64,000 nucleotides of DNA, from contig NZ_JBPKBI010000019.1 in assembly GCF_051388935.1 (NCBI RefSeq), positions 1-64,000 of the forward strand, read 5' to 3'. The notes below the pieces were generated by a model. The model had not been told where the DNA came from, ran no database searches, and worked only from the letters and a program-made list of their open reading frames with translations. The stretch is from Yinghuangia sp035454725. Its GTDB lineage: Bacteria > Actinomycetota > Actinomycetes > Streptomycetales > Streptomycetaceae. Below are positions 27,341 through 38,101 of the stretch, piece after piece; the stretch's first letter is position 1; the number at the start of each line of letters is the position of its first letter. The position numbers and the translations under genes are program-made.

Positions 27341-28168
27341 TCAGGCCAACTGGCCCGCATGCGCCACCAACAGCGCCACCGCGAGTGCCGCGACCAGGAC
27401 CGCCGCCCGGAACGGGGCCGCCGAACGCCCCGCCGGCGCCGCCGCGCCCACCGCCGCCACCAGCGACGCGACCATGAGGACGAACCACGCCAACGGACCC
27501 GGGGCGCCCGCAGGTCCGAACGCCAGGACCGCGACCGCCGAGCCCAGCACGACAGCGGCGATCCGCCGCGACCAGCGATCCCCGAGGCGGTGCGGCAGGC
27601 CGCGCACGCCGGTCGCGAGGTCGGCGGCGAGGTCCGGCAGCACGTTCAGCAGATGCGCGCCCACCCCGAGCAGCGCCGCGCCGGCGACCGCCCACCACGC
27701 CGGCCACGGCGCCCCCGGCAGACCCAGCGTCACGAAGGCGGGCAGCGACGCGAAACCCACCGCGTACGGCAGCGGAGACACCGCCGTGCGCTTGAGGCCC
27801 AGGTCGTACGCCCACCCGCCGAGCAGCACACCTGCCATGTGGACGGCGGCGGCCTCCCAGCCGCTCAGCAGCGACAGTGCCACGCACGCCACGAGCGCCA
27901 CCGCCGCCGCGACGCCCACCACCCGCGCCGGCAACTCGCCCGTGGCCGCCGGTTTGTCGGTACGCCCCACCTCCGCATCGCGCCGCGCATCGGCCGCGTC
28001 GTTGCACCAGCCCACCGACAACTGACCCGCCAGCACCGCCGCCCCCACCCCCGCGGAACCGGCCGCGCCACGACCCGCGGCGACCGCGACGACGGTCACG
28101 AACACCGTCACCGCGACCGTCGGCAGAGGATGGCAGGCCCGCCCCAAGGCCCCGACCCATCGGCGCAC
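27341..28168 (-). CDS. UbiA-family prenyltransferase
   Basis: A 275-residue membrane protein of the UbiA superfamily with about eight transmembrane helices. The first aspartate-rich motif is NDAADARRDAEVGRTDKP, the classical NDxxDxxxDxxxxRxxKP prenyl-diphosphate/Mg2+ site; the second is a DLAADLATGVRGLP-type stretch. It transfers a prenyl chain to an aromatic or other lipophilic acceptor in the membrane. GTG at 28168 has GAGGGAGGA upstream. It is divergent from a type III PKS operon (218 bp between starts), so a phenolic product of that operon is its most plausible acceptor; an independent role in quinone biosynthesis is possible. Confidence 0.88.
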   Translation of the reverse strand: MRRWVGALGRACHPLPTVAVTVFVTVVAVAAGRGAAGSAGVGAAVLAGQLSVGWCNDAADARRDAEVGRTDKPAATGELPARVVGVAAAVALVACVALSLLSGWEAAAVHMAGVLLGGWAYDLGLKRTAVSPLPYAVGFASLPAFVTLGLPGAPWPAWWAVAGAALLGVGAHLLNVLPDLAADLATGVRGLPHRLGDRWSRRIAAVVLGSAVAVLAFGPAGAPGPLAWFVLMVASLVAAVGAAAPAGRSAAPFRAAVLVAALAVALLVAHAGQLA

Positions 28169-28386
28169 ATCGTCCTCCCTCGTTCGCCCGAACACCCGAC
28201 CCGCCTGACGCAACCTCCGCCGCGACGCGCGTCGGACCGACGCAGGCGGGTAGTCGCCCACCGCCGCAGAGCCCGAACCGGGGCGGCGCCGCGATCATCC
28301 GCCGAGCGCCGCCGGGACGGCACGGGCGCTGCGACCCGGGCAGGAACACGAACCCAGGGCGACAACGCGACGAGAGGCAACGTCCG

Positions 28387-29478
28387 ATGCGCAGCTCGTA
28401 CCGACACCAGGCCACCGGCACGATCGCCGCAGTCCAGACCGCGTTACCCCCGCACCGCTACCACCAGCACGAGATCACCGAACACCTGCGCCGACACTGC
28501 CTGCCGCCCCGCGCCGACCCCGCACTGCTGCGCCGCATCCACGAAGCCGCCCGGGTCCAGACCCGCCACCTCGCCCTGCCGATCGACCGGTACGCGGACC
28601 TCCACGACTTCGACCGAGCCAACGACGCCTGGATCGACGTCGCGCAAGACCTCGGCGAGGAAGCACTTACCGGGGCACTCAAACAGGCCGGACTGGCCCC
28701 CGACGACGTCGACCTCATCGCCTGCACCTCCGTCACCGGCCTCGCCGTGCCCTCGCTCGACGCCCGGCTCGCGGTGCGCCTCGGCATGCGCCCGGACGTC
28801 AAGCGGCTCCCGCTGTTCGGCCTCGGCTGCGTCGCCGGCGCCGCCGGCCTCGCGCGCGTCCACGACCACCTGCGCGGCAACCCCGGCGACGTCGCGGTGC
28901 TGCTCGCCGTCGAACTGTGCTCCCTGACGCTGCAACGCGACGACGCGTCGCCCGCCAACCTCGTCGCGGGGGCGCTGTTCGGCGACGGCGCCGCAGCGGT
29001 CGTCGCCCTCGGCGCCGAGCACGTCGCCGGCACGACCGCCGACGGACCGCGCATCGTCGACTCGCGGGCCGCGCTGTATCCCGGCACCGAGCACGTCATG
29101 GGCTGGGACATCGGCGCGCGGGGCTTCTCCGTCGTGCTCAGCCCCGACGTCCCGGCTGTCGTCCGGGGGCACCTGCGGGAGGGGGTCACAAAGTTCCTCG
29201 GCGACCACGGCCTCACACCGGACGACATCGCCACGTGGGTCTGCCACCCGGGCGGCCCGAAGGTTCTGGACGCCGTCGCCGAAACACTGCAACTCCCGGA
29301 CGGCGCGCTCGACGTCACGTGGCGGTCACTGGGCACTGTCGGCAACCTGTCGTCCGCGTCCGTGCTGCACGTCCTCCAGGAGACCCGCGACGCACACCGG
29401 CCGCCGCCCGACTCGTGGGGGCTCCTCCTCGCGCTGGGCCCCGGCTTCTGCTCCGAACTGGTGCTGCTGCGCTGGTAG
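28387..29478 (+). CDS. Type III polyketide synthase, alkylresorcinol/SrsA-like
   Basis: A 363-residue chalcone-synthase-fold homodimeric enzyme. The Cys-His-Asn triad is visible: Cys148 (LFGLGCVAGAAG), His287 (VCHPGGPK) and Asn320 (GTVGNLSSAS). It condenses a starter acyl thioester with malonyl- or methylmalonyl-CoA and cyclises the chain. The order PKS - ICMT-like methyltransferase - FAD hydroxylase matches the srsABC phenolic-lipid operon of Streptomyces griseus, so an alkylresorcinol or alkylpyrone product is inferred from synteny. The ATG at 28387 follows GAGAGG at suitable distance. The following gene starts 42 bp after its stop. Confidence 0.9.
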   Translation: MRSSYRHQATGTIAAVQTALPPHRYHQHEITEHLRRHCLPPRADPALLRRIHEAARVQTRHLALPIDRYADLHDFDRANDAWIDVAQDLGEEALTGALKQAGLAPDDVDLIACTSVTGLAVPSLDARLAVRLGMRPDVKRLPLFGLGCVAGAAGLARVHDHLRGNPGDVAVLLAVELCSLTLQRDDASPANLVAGALFGDGAAAVVALGAEHVAGTTADGPRIVDSRAALYPGTEHVMGWDIGARGFSVVLSPDVPAVVRGHLREGVTKFLGDHGLTPDDIATWVCHPGGPKVLDAVAETLQLPDGALDVTWRSLGTVGNLSSASVLHVLQETRDAHRPPPDSWGLLLALGPGFCSELVLLRW

Positions 29479-29520
29479 TTCGCGTCCCAACTCACCCCCT
29501 TCCTACGAGAAGAGCCGCCC

Positions 29521-30042
29521 GTGAACTGGTACTACCTCCTGATCGCCGCCGTCGCCGCCGAGCGTGTCGCCGAACTCGCCGTCGCCCGACGCAACTCCGC
29601 ATGGACCCTCGTCCGCGGCGGAGTCGAGTACGGCCGCGAGCACTACCCGTGGATGGTCGCCCTGCACACCGGCCTCCTCGTCGGCTGCATCCTCGAACCC
29701 GGCGTCACCGCAAGCCCGTTCATCCCCGCCCTCGGATGGACCGCAGTCGTCTTGGTCGCCGCGTCGCAGGCCCTGCGCTGGTGGTGCATCCGCAGCCTCG
29801 GCCCCTACTGGAACACGCGCGTCATCGTCGTCCCCGGTGTGCCGCCCGTCCGCCGCGGGCCCTACCGCTTTCCCCGGCTCCGCCACCCGAACTACGTCGC
29901 CGTCGCCGTCGAAGGTGCCGCGCTCCCGCTGGTCCACGGCGCCTGGCTGACCGCCCTCATCTTCACCTGCGCGAACGCGGCCCTGATGTCGGTGCGAATC
30001 CCCTGCGAGGACACCGCACTTCGCCAACCGGCCACGGCATGA
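29521..30042 (+). CDS. Isoprenylcysteine carboxyl methyltransferase-like (ICMT/SrsB-like) methyltransferase
   Basis: A 173-residue membrane protein with about four transmembrane helices. The family signature RHPNYVAVAVEGAALPL and the preceding PGVPPVRRGPYRF lie in the second half, forming the S-adenosylmethionine site of ICMT-type enzymes. In the srs operon the equivalent protein O-methylates alkylresorcinols; here that is inferred from operon position. GTG at 29521 is preceded by AGAAGAG. The next gene overlaps it by four bases (ATGA), so translation is coupled. Confidence 0.88.
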   Translation: MNWYYLLIAAVAAERVAELAVARRNSAWTLVRGGVEYGREHYPWMVALHTGLLVGCILEPGVTASPFIPALGWTAVVLVAASQALRWWCIRSLGPYWNTRVIVVPGVPPVRRGPYRFPRLRHPNYVAVAVEGAALPLVHGAWLTALIFTCANAALMSVRIPCEDTALRQPATA

Positions 30043-31106
30043 AGGCAGTTCACGACGTCGACATCCTCGTGGCCGGCGGCGGACCGGCCGGACTCGCCGC
30101 CGCCCTGCACGCCGCGCGCGCCGGATTCTCCGTCGCGGTCGCCGAACCGCGCCCCACTCCCGTCGACAAGGCCTGCGGCGAAGGCCTCATGCCCGGCGGT
30201 GTCCGCGCCCTGCACGCGCTCGGCGTCCACCCGCCGGGCCTCCCGTTCGCCGGAATCCGCTACGTGCAAGGCCGGCACACCGCCGACGCCCGCTTCCGCT
30301 CCGGGACCGGACTCGCCATCCGCCGCACCGACCTCCACCACGCGCTCGCCGACGCGGCGGCGAAAGCCGGAGTGCCGATCCTGCCGCTCAAGGTTACCCG
30401 TGTGGACCAAGACCCCTCGGGCGTCACGGCGTACGCCACCCCCCAGGCCGCGCAGGTCCGCGAACTCCTTCGCGCACGCTGGCTCGTCGCCGCCGACGGG
30501 CTGCACTCACCGCTGCGCCGCGCCCTCGGCCTCGACGCGCCGACCGGCGCACCGGCGCGCTACGGACTCCGCCGCCACTACGCGGTCGCGCCCGCTTCGG
30601 AGTTCGTCGAAGTGCACTGGAGCGCCCGGGCGGAGGCGTACCTCACGCCGCTGGCCCCCGACCTGGTCGGCGTCGCCCTCCTCACCTGCGAACGCGCCCC
30701 CTACCACCGGCAGCTCGCGGCGTTCCCCGCCCTCGCGGCCCGCCTCGCCGACGCCGAGCCGGTCACCGAGGTGCGCGGTGCCGGGCCGCTCCGCCAGGCC
30801 GCGACCCGCCGCAGACTCGGGCGCGTACTCCTCGCGGGTGACGCCGCCGGCTACGTCGACGCCGTCACCGGGGAGGGTGTCGCGCTCGCCCTCGCCGGCG
30901 CGGAAGCGCTCGTCTCCTGCCTGGTTCGCGGCCGCCCCGAGGCGTACGACGCGGCCTGGCTCCGCCTGACCCGCCGCTACCGCCTGCTCACCGGGGCACT
31001 GCTGGGTGCCCGCCGCCACCCCGCGACGGCCCGCCGCATCGTGCCCGCCGCCGCACGCTTCCCGCGCGTCTTCACGGCAGCGGTCGACGCTGTCGCGCGT
31101 ACGTGA
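30039..31106 (+). CDS. FAD-dependent hydroxylase, SrsC-like (geranylgeranyl-reductase family)
   Basis: A 355-residue flavoprotein with an N-terminal Rossmann site (DILVAGGGPAGLAAALHAAR), the DKACGEGLMPGGV motif of the geranylgeranyl-reductase-like group, and GRVLLAGDAAGYVDAVTGEG contacting FAD and the substrate. In srsABC the flavoprotein hydroxylates the methylated resorcinol to a quinol, which oxidises to a quinone; that reaction is the best guess here. It starts within the stop codon of the methyltransferase and no ribosome site other than coupling is needed. A reduction of prenyl chains, as in related GGR enzymes, cannot be excluded given the divergent UbiA gene. Confidence 0.85.
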   Translation: MKAVHDVDILVAGGGPAGLAAALHAARAGFSVAVAEPRPTPVDKACGEGLMPGGVRALHALGVHPPGLPFAGIRYVQGRHTADARFRSGTGLAIRRTDLHHALADAAAKAGVPILPLKVTRVDQDPSGVTAYATPQAAQVRELLRARWLVAADGLHSPLRRALGLDAPTGAPARYGLRRHYAVAPASEFVEVHWSARAEAYLTPLAPDLVGVALLTCERAPYHRQLAAFPALAARLADAEPVTEVRGAGPLRQAATRRRLGRVLLAGDAAGYVDAVTGEGVALALAGAEALVSCLVRGRPEAYDAAWLRLTRRYRLLTGALLGARRHPATARRIVPAAARFPRVFTAAVDAVART

Positions 31107-31208
31107 CGACGTTTCCCCGCCGGGCGCGCGGGGCAGCGCGCACACCGGCGCCGGAACCAGGCACGCGCACGGGTCCCTCCCTGGCCTGGCGGCGAACGGA
31201 GGAACAGC

Positions 31209-32711
31209 GTGTCGACAACCGTGGAGAAGACAACCGTCACCACCCAGGTCCCCGCCCGCCTGGACCGCCTGCCCTGGTCGGGTTGGCACAACAGGATCCT
31301 CATCGGCCTCGGCGCCGTGTGGATCCTCGACGGACTCGAAGTCACCGTCGTGGGCAACATCGCCGGCCGGCTGTCCGAGCCCGGCAGCGGACTCGACATC
31401 ACCTCCGCCCAGGTCACCGGCCCGGCTGCCGCGCTCTACGTCGCGGGCGCGTGCACCGGAGCCCTGGTGTTCGCGTGGCTCACCGACAAGTTCGGCCGCA
31501 AGAAGCTGTTCATGGTCACCCTCGCGGTCTACCTGGCCGGCACCGCGCTGACTGCGCTGTCGACCGAAGCGTGGATGTTCTTCGTCTTCCGGTTCATCAC
31601 CGGGCTCGGCATCGGCGGTGAGTACGCCGCGATCAACTCGGCTATCGACGAACTCATGCCCGCCCGCTACCGGGGCCGCGTCGACCTGGGCGTCAACGGC
31701 ACCTTCTGGCTCGGCGCCGCGGGCGGTGCCCTGTTGTCCGTCCTCATGCTCAACACCGCGATCTTCCCCGCCGACGTCGGCTGGCGGCTCACCTTCGCGC
31801 TCGGCGCGTTCCTCGGCTTCGTGATCCTGCTCGTCCGCCGCCACGTCCCCGAATCACCGCGCTGGCTGTGCATGCACGGCCGCGCCGAGGAAGCCGAAGA
31901 ACTCGTCGACGACGCCGAGGCCCAGATCCGCGAGCACGCCCACAAATCGACCGGCAAGCCCCTCGAACTCGCCGAACCGCAAGGCGAACTCACCATCGAC
32001 GCGCGCAAGGCCCCCGGCCTCGGCACGATCGCACGGACCGTCGTACGCGACTACCCCAAGCGCACGGTCCTCGGCCTCTCGCTCTTCATCGGGCAGGCGT
32101 TCCTCTACAACGCCATCACCTTCGGATTCGGCTCCATCCTCGAAACGTTCTACGACGTGCCGAACGGCCACACCGGCTACTACTTCGCGGTCATCGCGAT
32201 CGGAAACCTGCTCGGCCCACTCGCGCTCGGGCACCTGTTCGACACCATCGGCCGGCGCGTGATGATCAGCACGACGTACATCGGCAGCGGCCTCGCGCTG
32301 TTCGTCACCGCATGGCTGTTCGGCCAAGGGCACCTCAACGAGGTGACGCTGACCGCGTGCTGGTGCGTCGTCCTGTTCATCGCCTCGACCGGCGCGAGCA
32401 GCGCGTACCTGACCGTCTCCGAAATCTTCCCGATGGAGGCCCGCGCCTCCGCGATCGCGCTGTTCTACGCGGTGGGCACCGCCGCCGGCGGCATCACCGG
32501 GCCGCTGGTCTTCTCCGATCTGACCGAGACCGGCGTCGTCGCCGACACCGTGCTCGCCTTCTGCATCGGCGCGTCGCTGATGACCGCCGCCGGTATCGTC
32601 GCGGCGTTCCTTGCGGTACGCGCGGAACGCCGCTCCCTTGAGGACATCGCCTCGCCGCTCCAGTCGGTCAACCGCGATACGCCTCCAGAAGCCGCAACCA
32701 CACTTCGCTGA
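31209..32711 (+). CDS. MFS transporter, sugar/metabolite:H+ symporter type
   Basis: A 500-residue major facilitator protein with twelve predicted helices. The loop motif after helix 2, WLTDKFGRKKLFMV, and the helix-4/5 region ITGLGIGGEYAAINSAIDEL are typical of the sugar porter / aromatic acid symporter families. A cytoplasmic insertion occurs between helices 6 and 7 (about residues 225-275), rich in Glu and Lys. Substrate unknown. GTG at 31209 has GGAGGAACAG upstream. It follows the phenolic-lipid operon by 102 bp on the same strand and may belong to the same locus, but that is not shown. Its last 44 bases overlap the 3' end of the convergent oxidoreductase gene. Confidence 0.87.
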   Translation: MSTTVEKTTVTTQVPARLDRLPWSGWHNRILIGLGAVWILDGLEVTVVGNIAGRLSEPGSGLDITSAQVTGPAAALYVAGACTGALVFAWLTDKFGRKKLFMVTLAVYLAGTALTALSTEAWMFFVFRFITGLGIGGEYAAINSAIDELMPARYRGRVDLGVNGTFWLGAAGGALLSVLMLNTAIFPADVGWRLTFALGAFLGFVILLVRRHVPESPRWLCMHGRAEEAEELVDDAEAQIREHAHKSTGKPLELAEPQGELTIDARKAPGLGTIARTVVRDYPKRTVLGLSLFIGQAFLYNAITFGFGSILETFYDVPNGHTGYYFAVIAIGNLLGPLALGHLFDTIGRRVMISTTYIGSGLALFVTAWLFGQGHLNEVTLTACWCVVLFIASTGASSAYLTVSEIFPMEARASAIALFYAVGTAAGGITGPLVFSDLTETGVVADTVLAFCIGASLMTAAGIVAAFLAVRAERRSLEDIASPLQSVNRDTPPEAATTLR

Positions 32712-34131
32712 TCGTCGGATACGCCGGAACCGCGTGCCACAGTCGGGCCACCGGGACCTGGCCGACCACCGCGACGGTCGCCGAGTGCACGAGTTCGCCG
32801 ACGCCGGGGCCGACGAACGTGACGCCGACGAGGATGCCGCGGTCCTCGTCGACCACCATGCGCGCCCGGCCCTGGTAGTCGTCGGCGTACAGGCCCGCGC
32901 CCGCAACCGCGCCGAGGTCGTGGTCGACGACGCGGATGCGCAGGCCCGCCTCCTCCGCCTGCCGCGCCGACAAGCCGACCGCGCCGACCTCGGGATCGGT
33001 GAACACCACCTGCGGCACGGCCGCGGAGTCCGCCGTGGCGGCGTGCGCACCCCACGCGGACATGTCGGCCGTACCGCCCGCCGCGCGCGTGGCGATCGCC
33101 GAACCCGCGATCCTCGCCTGGTACTTCGCCTGATGCGTGACGAGCGCACGGTGGTTCGCGTCGCCGACCGCGTACAGCCACCCTTCGCCGACATCGGTGA
33201 CCCGGCAGCTCTCGTCCACCTTGAGCCACGTGCCCGACCGCAGCCCGACGGTCTCCAGGCCGATGTCGTCGGTACGCGGCGCCCGCCCGGTCGCGAACAG
33301 CACCTCGTCCGCCACCACCGAACCGCCGTCGTCCAGGCCGACCGTGACCGGCGCGTCGGGCCCGGGCCGCTCCACCGACGCGGCGGACACCCCGATGCGC
33401 ACGTCAACGCCCGCGCGGGCGAGCGACTCGGCGACCAACTCCCCGGCGAACGGCTCGTATTGGGGCAGCAGGCCGGAACCGCGCACCAACAGGGTCACCC
33501 GGGACCCCAACGCCTGCCACGCCGTCGCCATCTCGACGCCGACCACACCTCCGCCGACGATCGCCAGGCGCTCGGGGACCTGTTTCGCAGAGGTGGCCTC
33601 GCGGCTGGTCCACGGGCCGATCGCGTCCGCGCCGGGCAGGTTCGGCACCAGCGCCCGGCTTCCGGTCGCGACGACGACCGCGTGCCGGGCGGCCAGCCGC
33701 AGCGGCGCGGCACCCGACCGCTCGACGGTGACGCGGCGCGGACCGTCGAGGCGGCCGCGCCCGCGCACGAGTTCGGCGCCGATGGCCGCGACCCAGTGGA
33801 CCTGCCCGCTGTCGTCCCAGTTGCCGACCGTTTCGTCGCGGCGGGCCAGCGTCGCCGCGGCGTCGAGGGAACCGGCGACCGCCTGCGTCGCCCCCGCCAC
33901 CCGGCGGGCGTCGGCCAGCGCCTGCACCGGGCGCAGCAGCGCCTTGCTCGGCATGCACGCCCAGTACGAGCATTCGCCGCCGACCAGTTCGCTTTCGACG
34001 ACCGCACACGACAGGCCTCCGGCACGGACCCGGTCCGCGACGTTCTCACCGGCCGGCCCGGCGCCGAGCACGATCACGTCGTACGTCGTGTCCGCTGCCT
34101 CGGTGACGTCCGCTTGCACGCCCGAACCCAT
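32668..34131 (-). CDS. Class I pyridine nucleotide-disulfide oxidoreductase family flavoprotein
   Basis: A 487-residue flavoprotein of the lipoamide dehydrogenase / mercuric reductase family. The N-terminus has a Rossmann site (DVIVLGAGPAGENVADRV) and a redox-active C-x4-C (GGECSYWACMPSKALLRP). A second NAD(P) site (LAIVGGGVVGVEMATAW) and FAD site (GWLYAVGDANHRALV) follow. The C-terminal dimer motif, normally H-x-H-PT-x-SE with the catalytic His, reads VPAYPTISE, so that His is replaced by Tyr. This argues against ordinary lipoamide dehydrogenase activity. AGGAGGAA sits just before tandem ATG codons (34134, 34131); the second has the better spacing. The 3' end overlaps the MFS gene. Confidence 0.88.
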   Translation of the reverse strand: MGSGVQADVTEAADTTYDVIVLGAGPAGENVADRVRAGGLSCAVVESELVGGECSYWACMPSKALLRPVQALADARRVAGATQAVAGSLDAAATLARRDETVGNWDDSGQVHWVAAIGAELVRGRGRLDGPRRVTVERSGAAPLRLAARHAVVVATGSRALVPNLPGADAIGPWTSREATSAKQVPERLAIVGGGVVGVEMATAWQALGSRVTLLVRGSGLLPQYEPFAGELVAESLARAGVDVRIGVSAASVERPGPDAPVTVGLDDGGSVVADEVLFATGRAPRTDDIGLETVGLRSGTWLKVDESCRVTDVGEGWLYAVGDANHRALVTHQAKYQARIAGSAIATRAAGGTADMSAWGAHAATADSAAVPQVVFTDPEVGAVGLSARQAEEAGLRIRVVDHDLGAVAGAGLYADDYQGRARMVVDEDRGILVGVTFVGPGVGELVHSATVAVVGQVPVARLWHAVPAYPTISEVWLRLLEAYRG

Positions 34132-34580
34132 CATTTCCTCCTGAGATACCGCAAATCGGATCATCGCGACGATACGGGAACGTCGTGGGCGCTGCCGGTT
34201 TGGCGCGATGCGGCCGATCCGAACAGCGGCGAGCGGCCCACACGTGGGTCTCACCCGACAGGCGGGACGGAAACCGGGGGATGCCGCATCGTTCGGCTGC
34301 GGGGTTCTGTGCGCCAACACTCTTTGCCAACCGAGGAGTTGAGGCGAACGTTTCGGGGGTGCGCCGGCGGTTGCCGGGTGACGGTGTGTCGGAGAGGTCC
34401 GCGGCTTTGCGGCGACGCCAGGTGGCGTGGTCGCCGGAGCGGCACGGGAGGGGTCCGGTGCGTGGCATCGCAGGGCCGCGGAACGGGAGCCTGCGTCATC
34501 GGCTCGCGTCATGTACCCGCGCCACCGCGATGCCGCCCCGACCAGCCGTAACGCGTTGACCCGGCCGGAGTTGTCGCCGG
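34132..34580. other. Intergenic region, 449 bp
   Basis: Between RecQ and the oxidoreductase, both on the minus strand. It carries the oxidoreductase promoter somewhere; I see no convincing gene, repeat or operator. Confidence 0.45.
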
Positions 34581-36530
<1,950 letters not shown>

Positions 36531-36995
36531 TCGGGAAGTCTAAGGAGGCGGTCCGCCAATCGGGTGGGGGCGATGCGCTGCCCTGTCCGTTACCAACCGA
36601 TTCGTGGCATCACGCTCTCGGCGAATTCGCAAAGGGGTTCGAGGTGTTCAAGTGGCCTGTGGGACCCGGCGCTACGTCTGGCGGCACTTCGGGACGAGGG
36701 GAGCGGGGCGATGTCGGGCGAGCGCAACGAGGGCCGGAGCGGCGAGGGCGACGGGGGGCAGGGAAGCGTACCGGCTGCCCGACGGCGACGAGGAGATCGG
36801 GAGCGGGCCGCGCAGTGCTGGGTGTACGGAGGGGTCGCGCGGGTCTGAGGCGCGCGGCGGGGGCCCTTTCTCCAGGGCGGCACCGTGTCCGCCGATTGTT
36901 CGCGCGGTCGCCTCACGGACGATGCCTGAAGTCCGTTTTGTCAGTGGTTGTTCCGCTGGTTCCCGGGCGTGGCGCATGGCTGCCCGGGGCTGTGG
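36531..36995. other. Divergent intergenic region before the iron box, 465 bp
   Basis: Between RecQ and the siderophore-interacting protein. No gene is supported; the only recognised signal is the iron box that follows. Confidence 0.45.
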
Positions 36996-37009
36996 TTAGG
37001 CTTGCCTAA
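36996..37009. promoter_or_regulatory. Iron box (IdeR/DmdR-type operator)
   Basis: TTAGGC-TT-GCCTAA, a near-perfect match to the TTAGGTTAGGCTAACCTAA family of actinobacterial iron-repressor sites. It lies 69 bp before the start of the siderophore-interacting protein gene. Confidence 0.75.
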
Positions 37010-37077
37010 CAAGCGGTCGAGGCGGTAATCCCGTCGGGTCCCCGCCCACGTCGCCTCCGGCCGGTGGAGGAGACCTC

Positions 37078-37938
37078 ATGAGCAACCCCAGCACGCCCGG
37101 TGCCGGTGAGCCGGCCAACCCGCCCGCCGCCCCCGCCCGCAGGGGCCGCGCGGTCATCGACCTCGTCGTCCGGGAGACCCGGTGGCTCACGCCGCACATG
37201 GTGCGCGTCACCGCGGGCGGTGACGCCTTCGCGCGGTTCGTCGACAACGGCTACACCGACGCCTACGTCAAAGTCCTGTTCCCGCGTCCCGGGGTGACCT
37301 ACCCCGAGCCCTTCGACATGCAGGTCATCCGCGCCGAGATGCCGCGCGAGCAGTGGCCGCAGACGCGCACCTACACCGTGCGCGACATCAACCCCGTCGC
37401 GCGCGAGCTGAGCATCGACTTCGTGTACCACGGCGACGAAGGCCTCGCCGGCCCCTGGGCGGCCGGCGCCAAGCCGGGCGACCCGCTGCGCCTCCTCGGT
37501 CCCGGCGGTGCGTACGCCCCCGGCCCCGACGCCGACTGGCACCTGTTCGTCGGCGACGAGGCCGCTCTGCCCGCGATCGCGGTCTCGCTGGCCCGCGTTC
37601 CGGAAGGCGTGCCGGTGCGGGCCCTGATCGAGGTCGCCTCCCCCGAAGAGGAGCAGGAGCTGACAACCGCAGGCGACGCCCGGATCACGTGGCTGCACCG
37701 CTCGAACGGTTCGTCGCGCCTGGCCGAGGCACTGCGCGCGATGGACTTCCCGCCCGGCAGGGTCCAGGCCTTCGTGCACGGCGAGGCGGACACCGTGAAG
37801 GTGATGCGCCGTCATCTCCTGGACGAACGCGGCGTCGCGCGCGATGACCTTTCGGTGTCCGGATATTGGCGTCGCGGCCGGGACGAAGACGGGTTCCAAG
37901 CGGACAAAGCCGCCGAGCGTGAGGCCGGCGCCAACTGA
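37078..37938 (+). CDS. Siderophore-interacting protein (ferric-siderophore reductase)
   Basis: A 286-residue flavoprotein of the SIP/ViuB family. The FAD-binding part includes MPREQWPQTRTYTVRDI and a FVYHGDEGLAGPWA segment; the NAD(P)H-binding half has DADWHLFVGDEAALPAI and VSGYWRRGRDEDGF at the C-terminus. It reduces ferric siderophores in the cytoplasm to release iron. GGAGGAGA upstream supports the ATG at 37078, and an iron box at 36996 indicates repression by an IdeR/DmdR regulator. A second SIP is encoded at 53145-53999. The flavohaemoglobin and nitric oxide synthase genes follow it on the same strand. Confidence 0.93.
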   Translation: MSNPSTPGAGEPANPPAAPARRGRAVIDLVVRETRWLTPHMVRVTAGGDAFARFVDNGYTDAYVKVLFPRPGVTYPEPFDMQVIRAEMPREQWPQTRTYTVRDINPVARELSIDFVYHGDEGLAGPWAAGAKPGDPLRLLGPGGAYAPGPDADWHLFVGDEAALPAIAVSLARVPEGVPVRALIEVASPEEEQELTTAGDARITWLHRSNGSSRLAEALRAMDFPPGRVQAFVHGEADTVKVMRRHLLDERGVARDDLSVSGYWRRGRDEDGFQADKAAEREAGAN

Positions 37939-38101
37939 CGGGCGCACCTTCCATACGCCTAAGTACGGCTTTGTCACGGTGCCTGCAACCGCATGAAAGC
38001 CTTCTGAAAGCGACATCCGACGTTCTCGAACCCATATCCGGTCGCGCGACTTGCGCACGGCGTCACGTGACGAAATTGTAGTCGTCCAGTGGCCTACCGC
38101 G

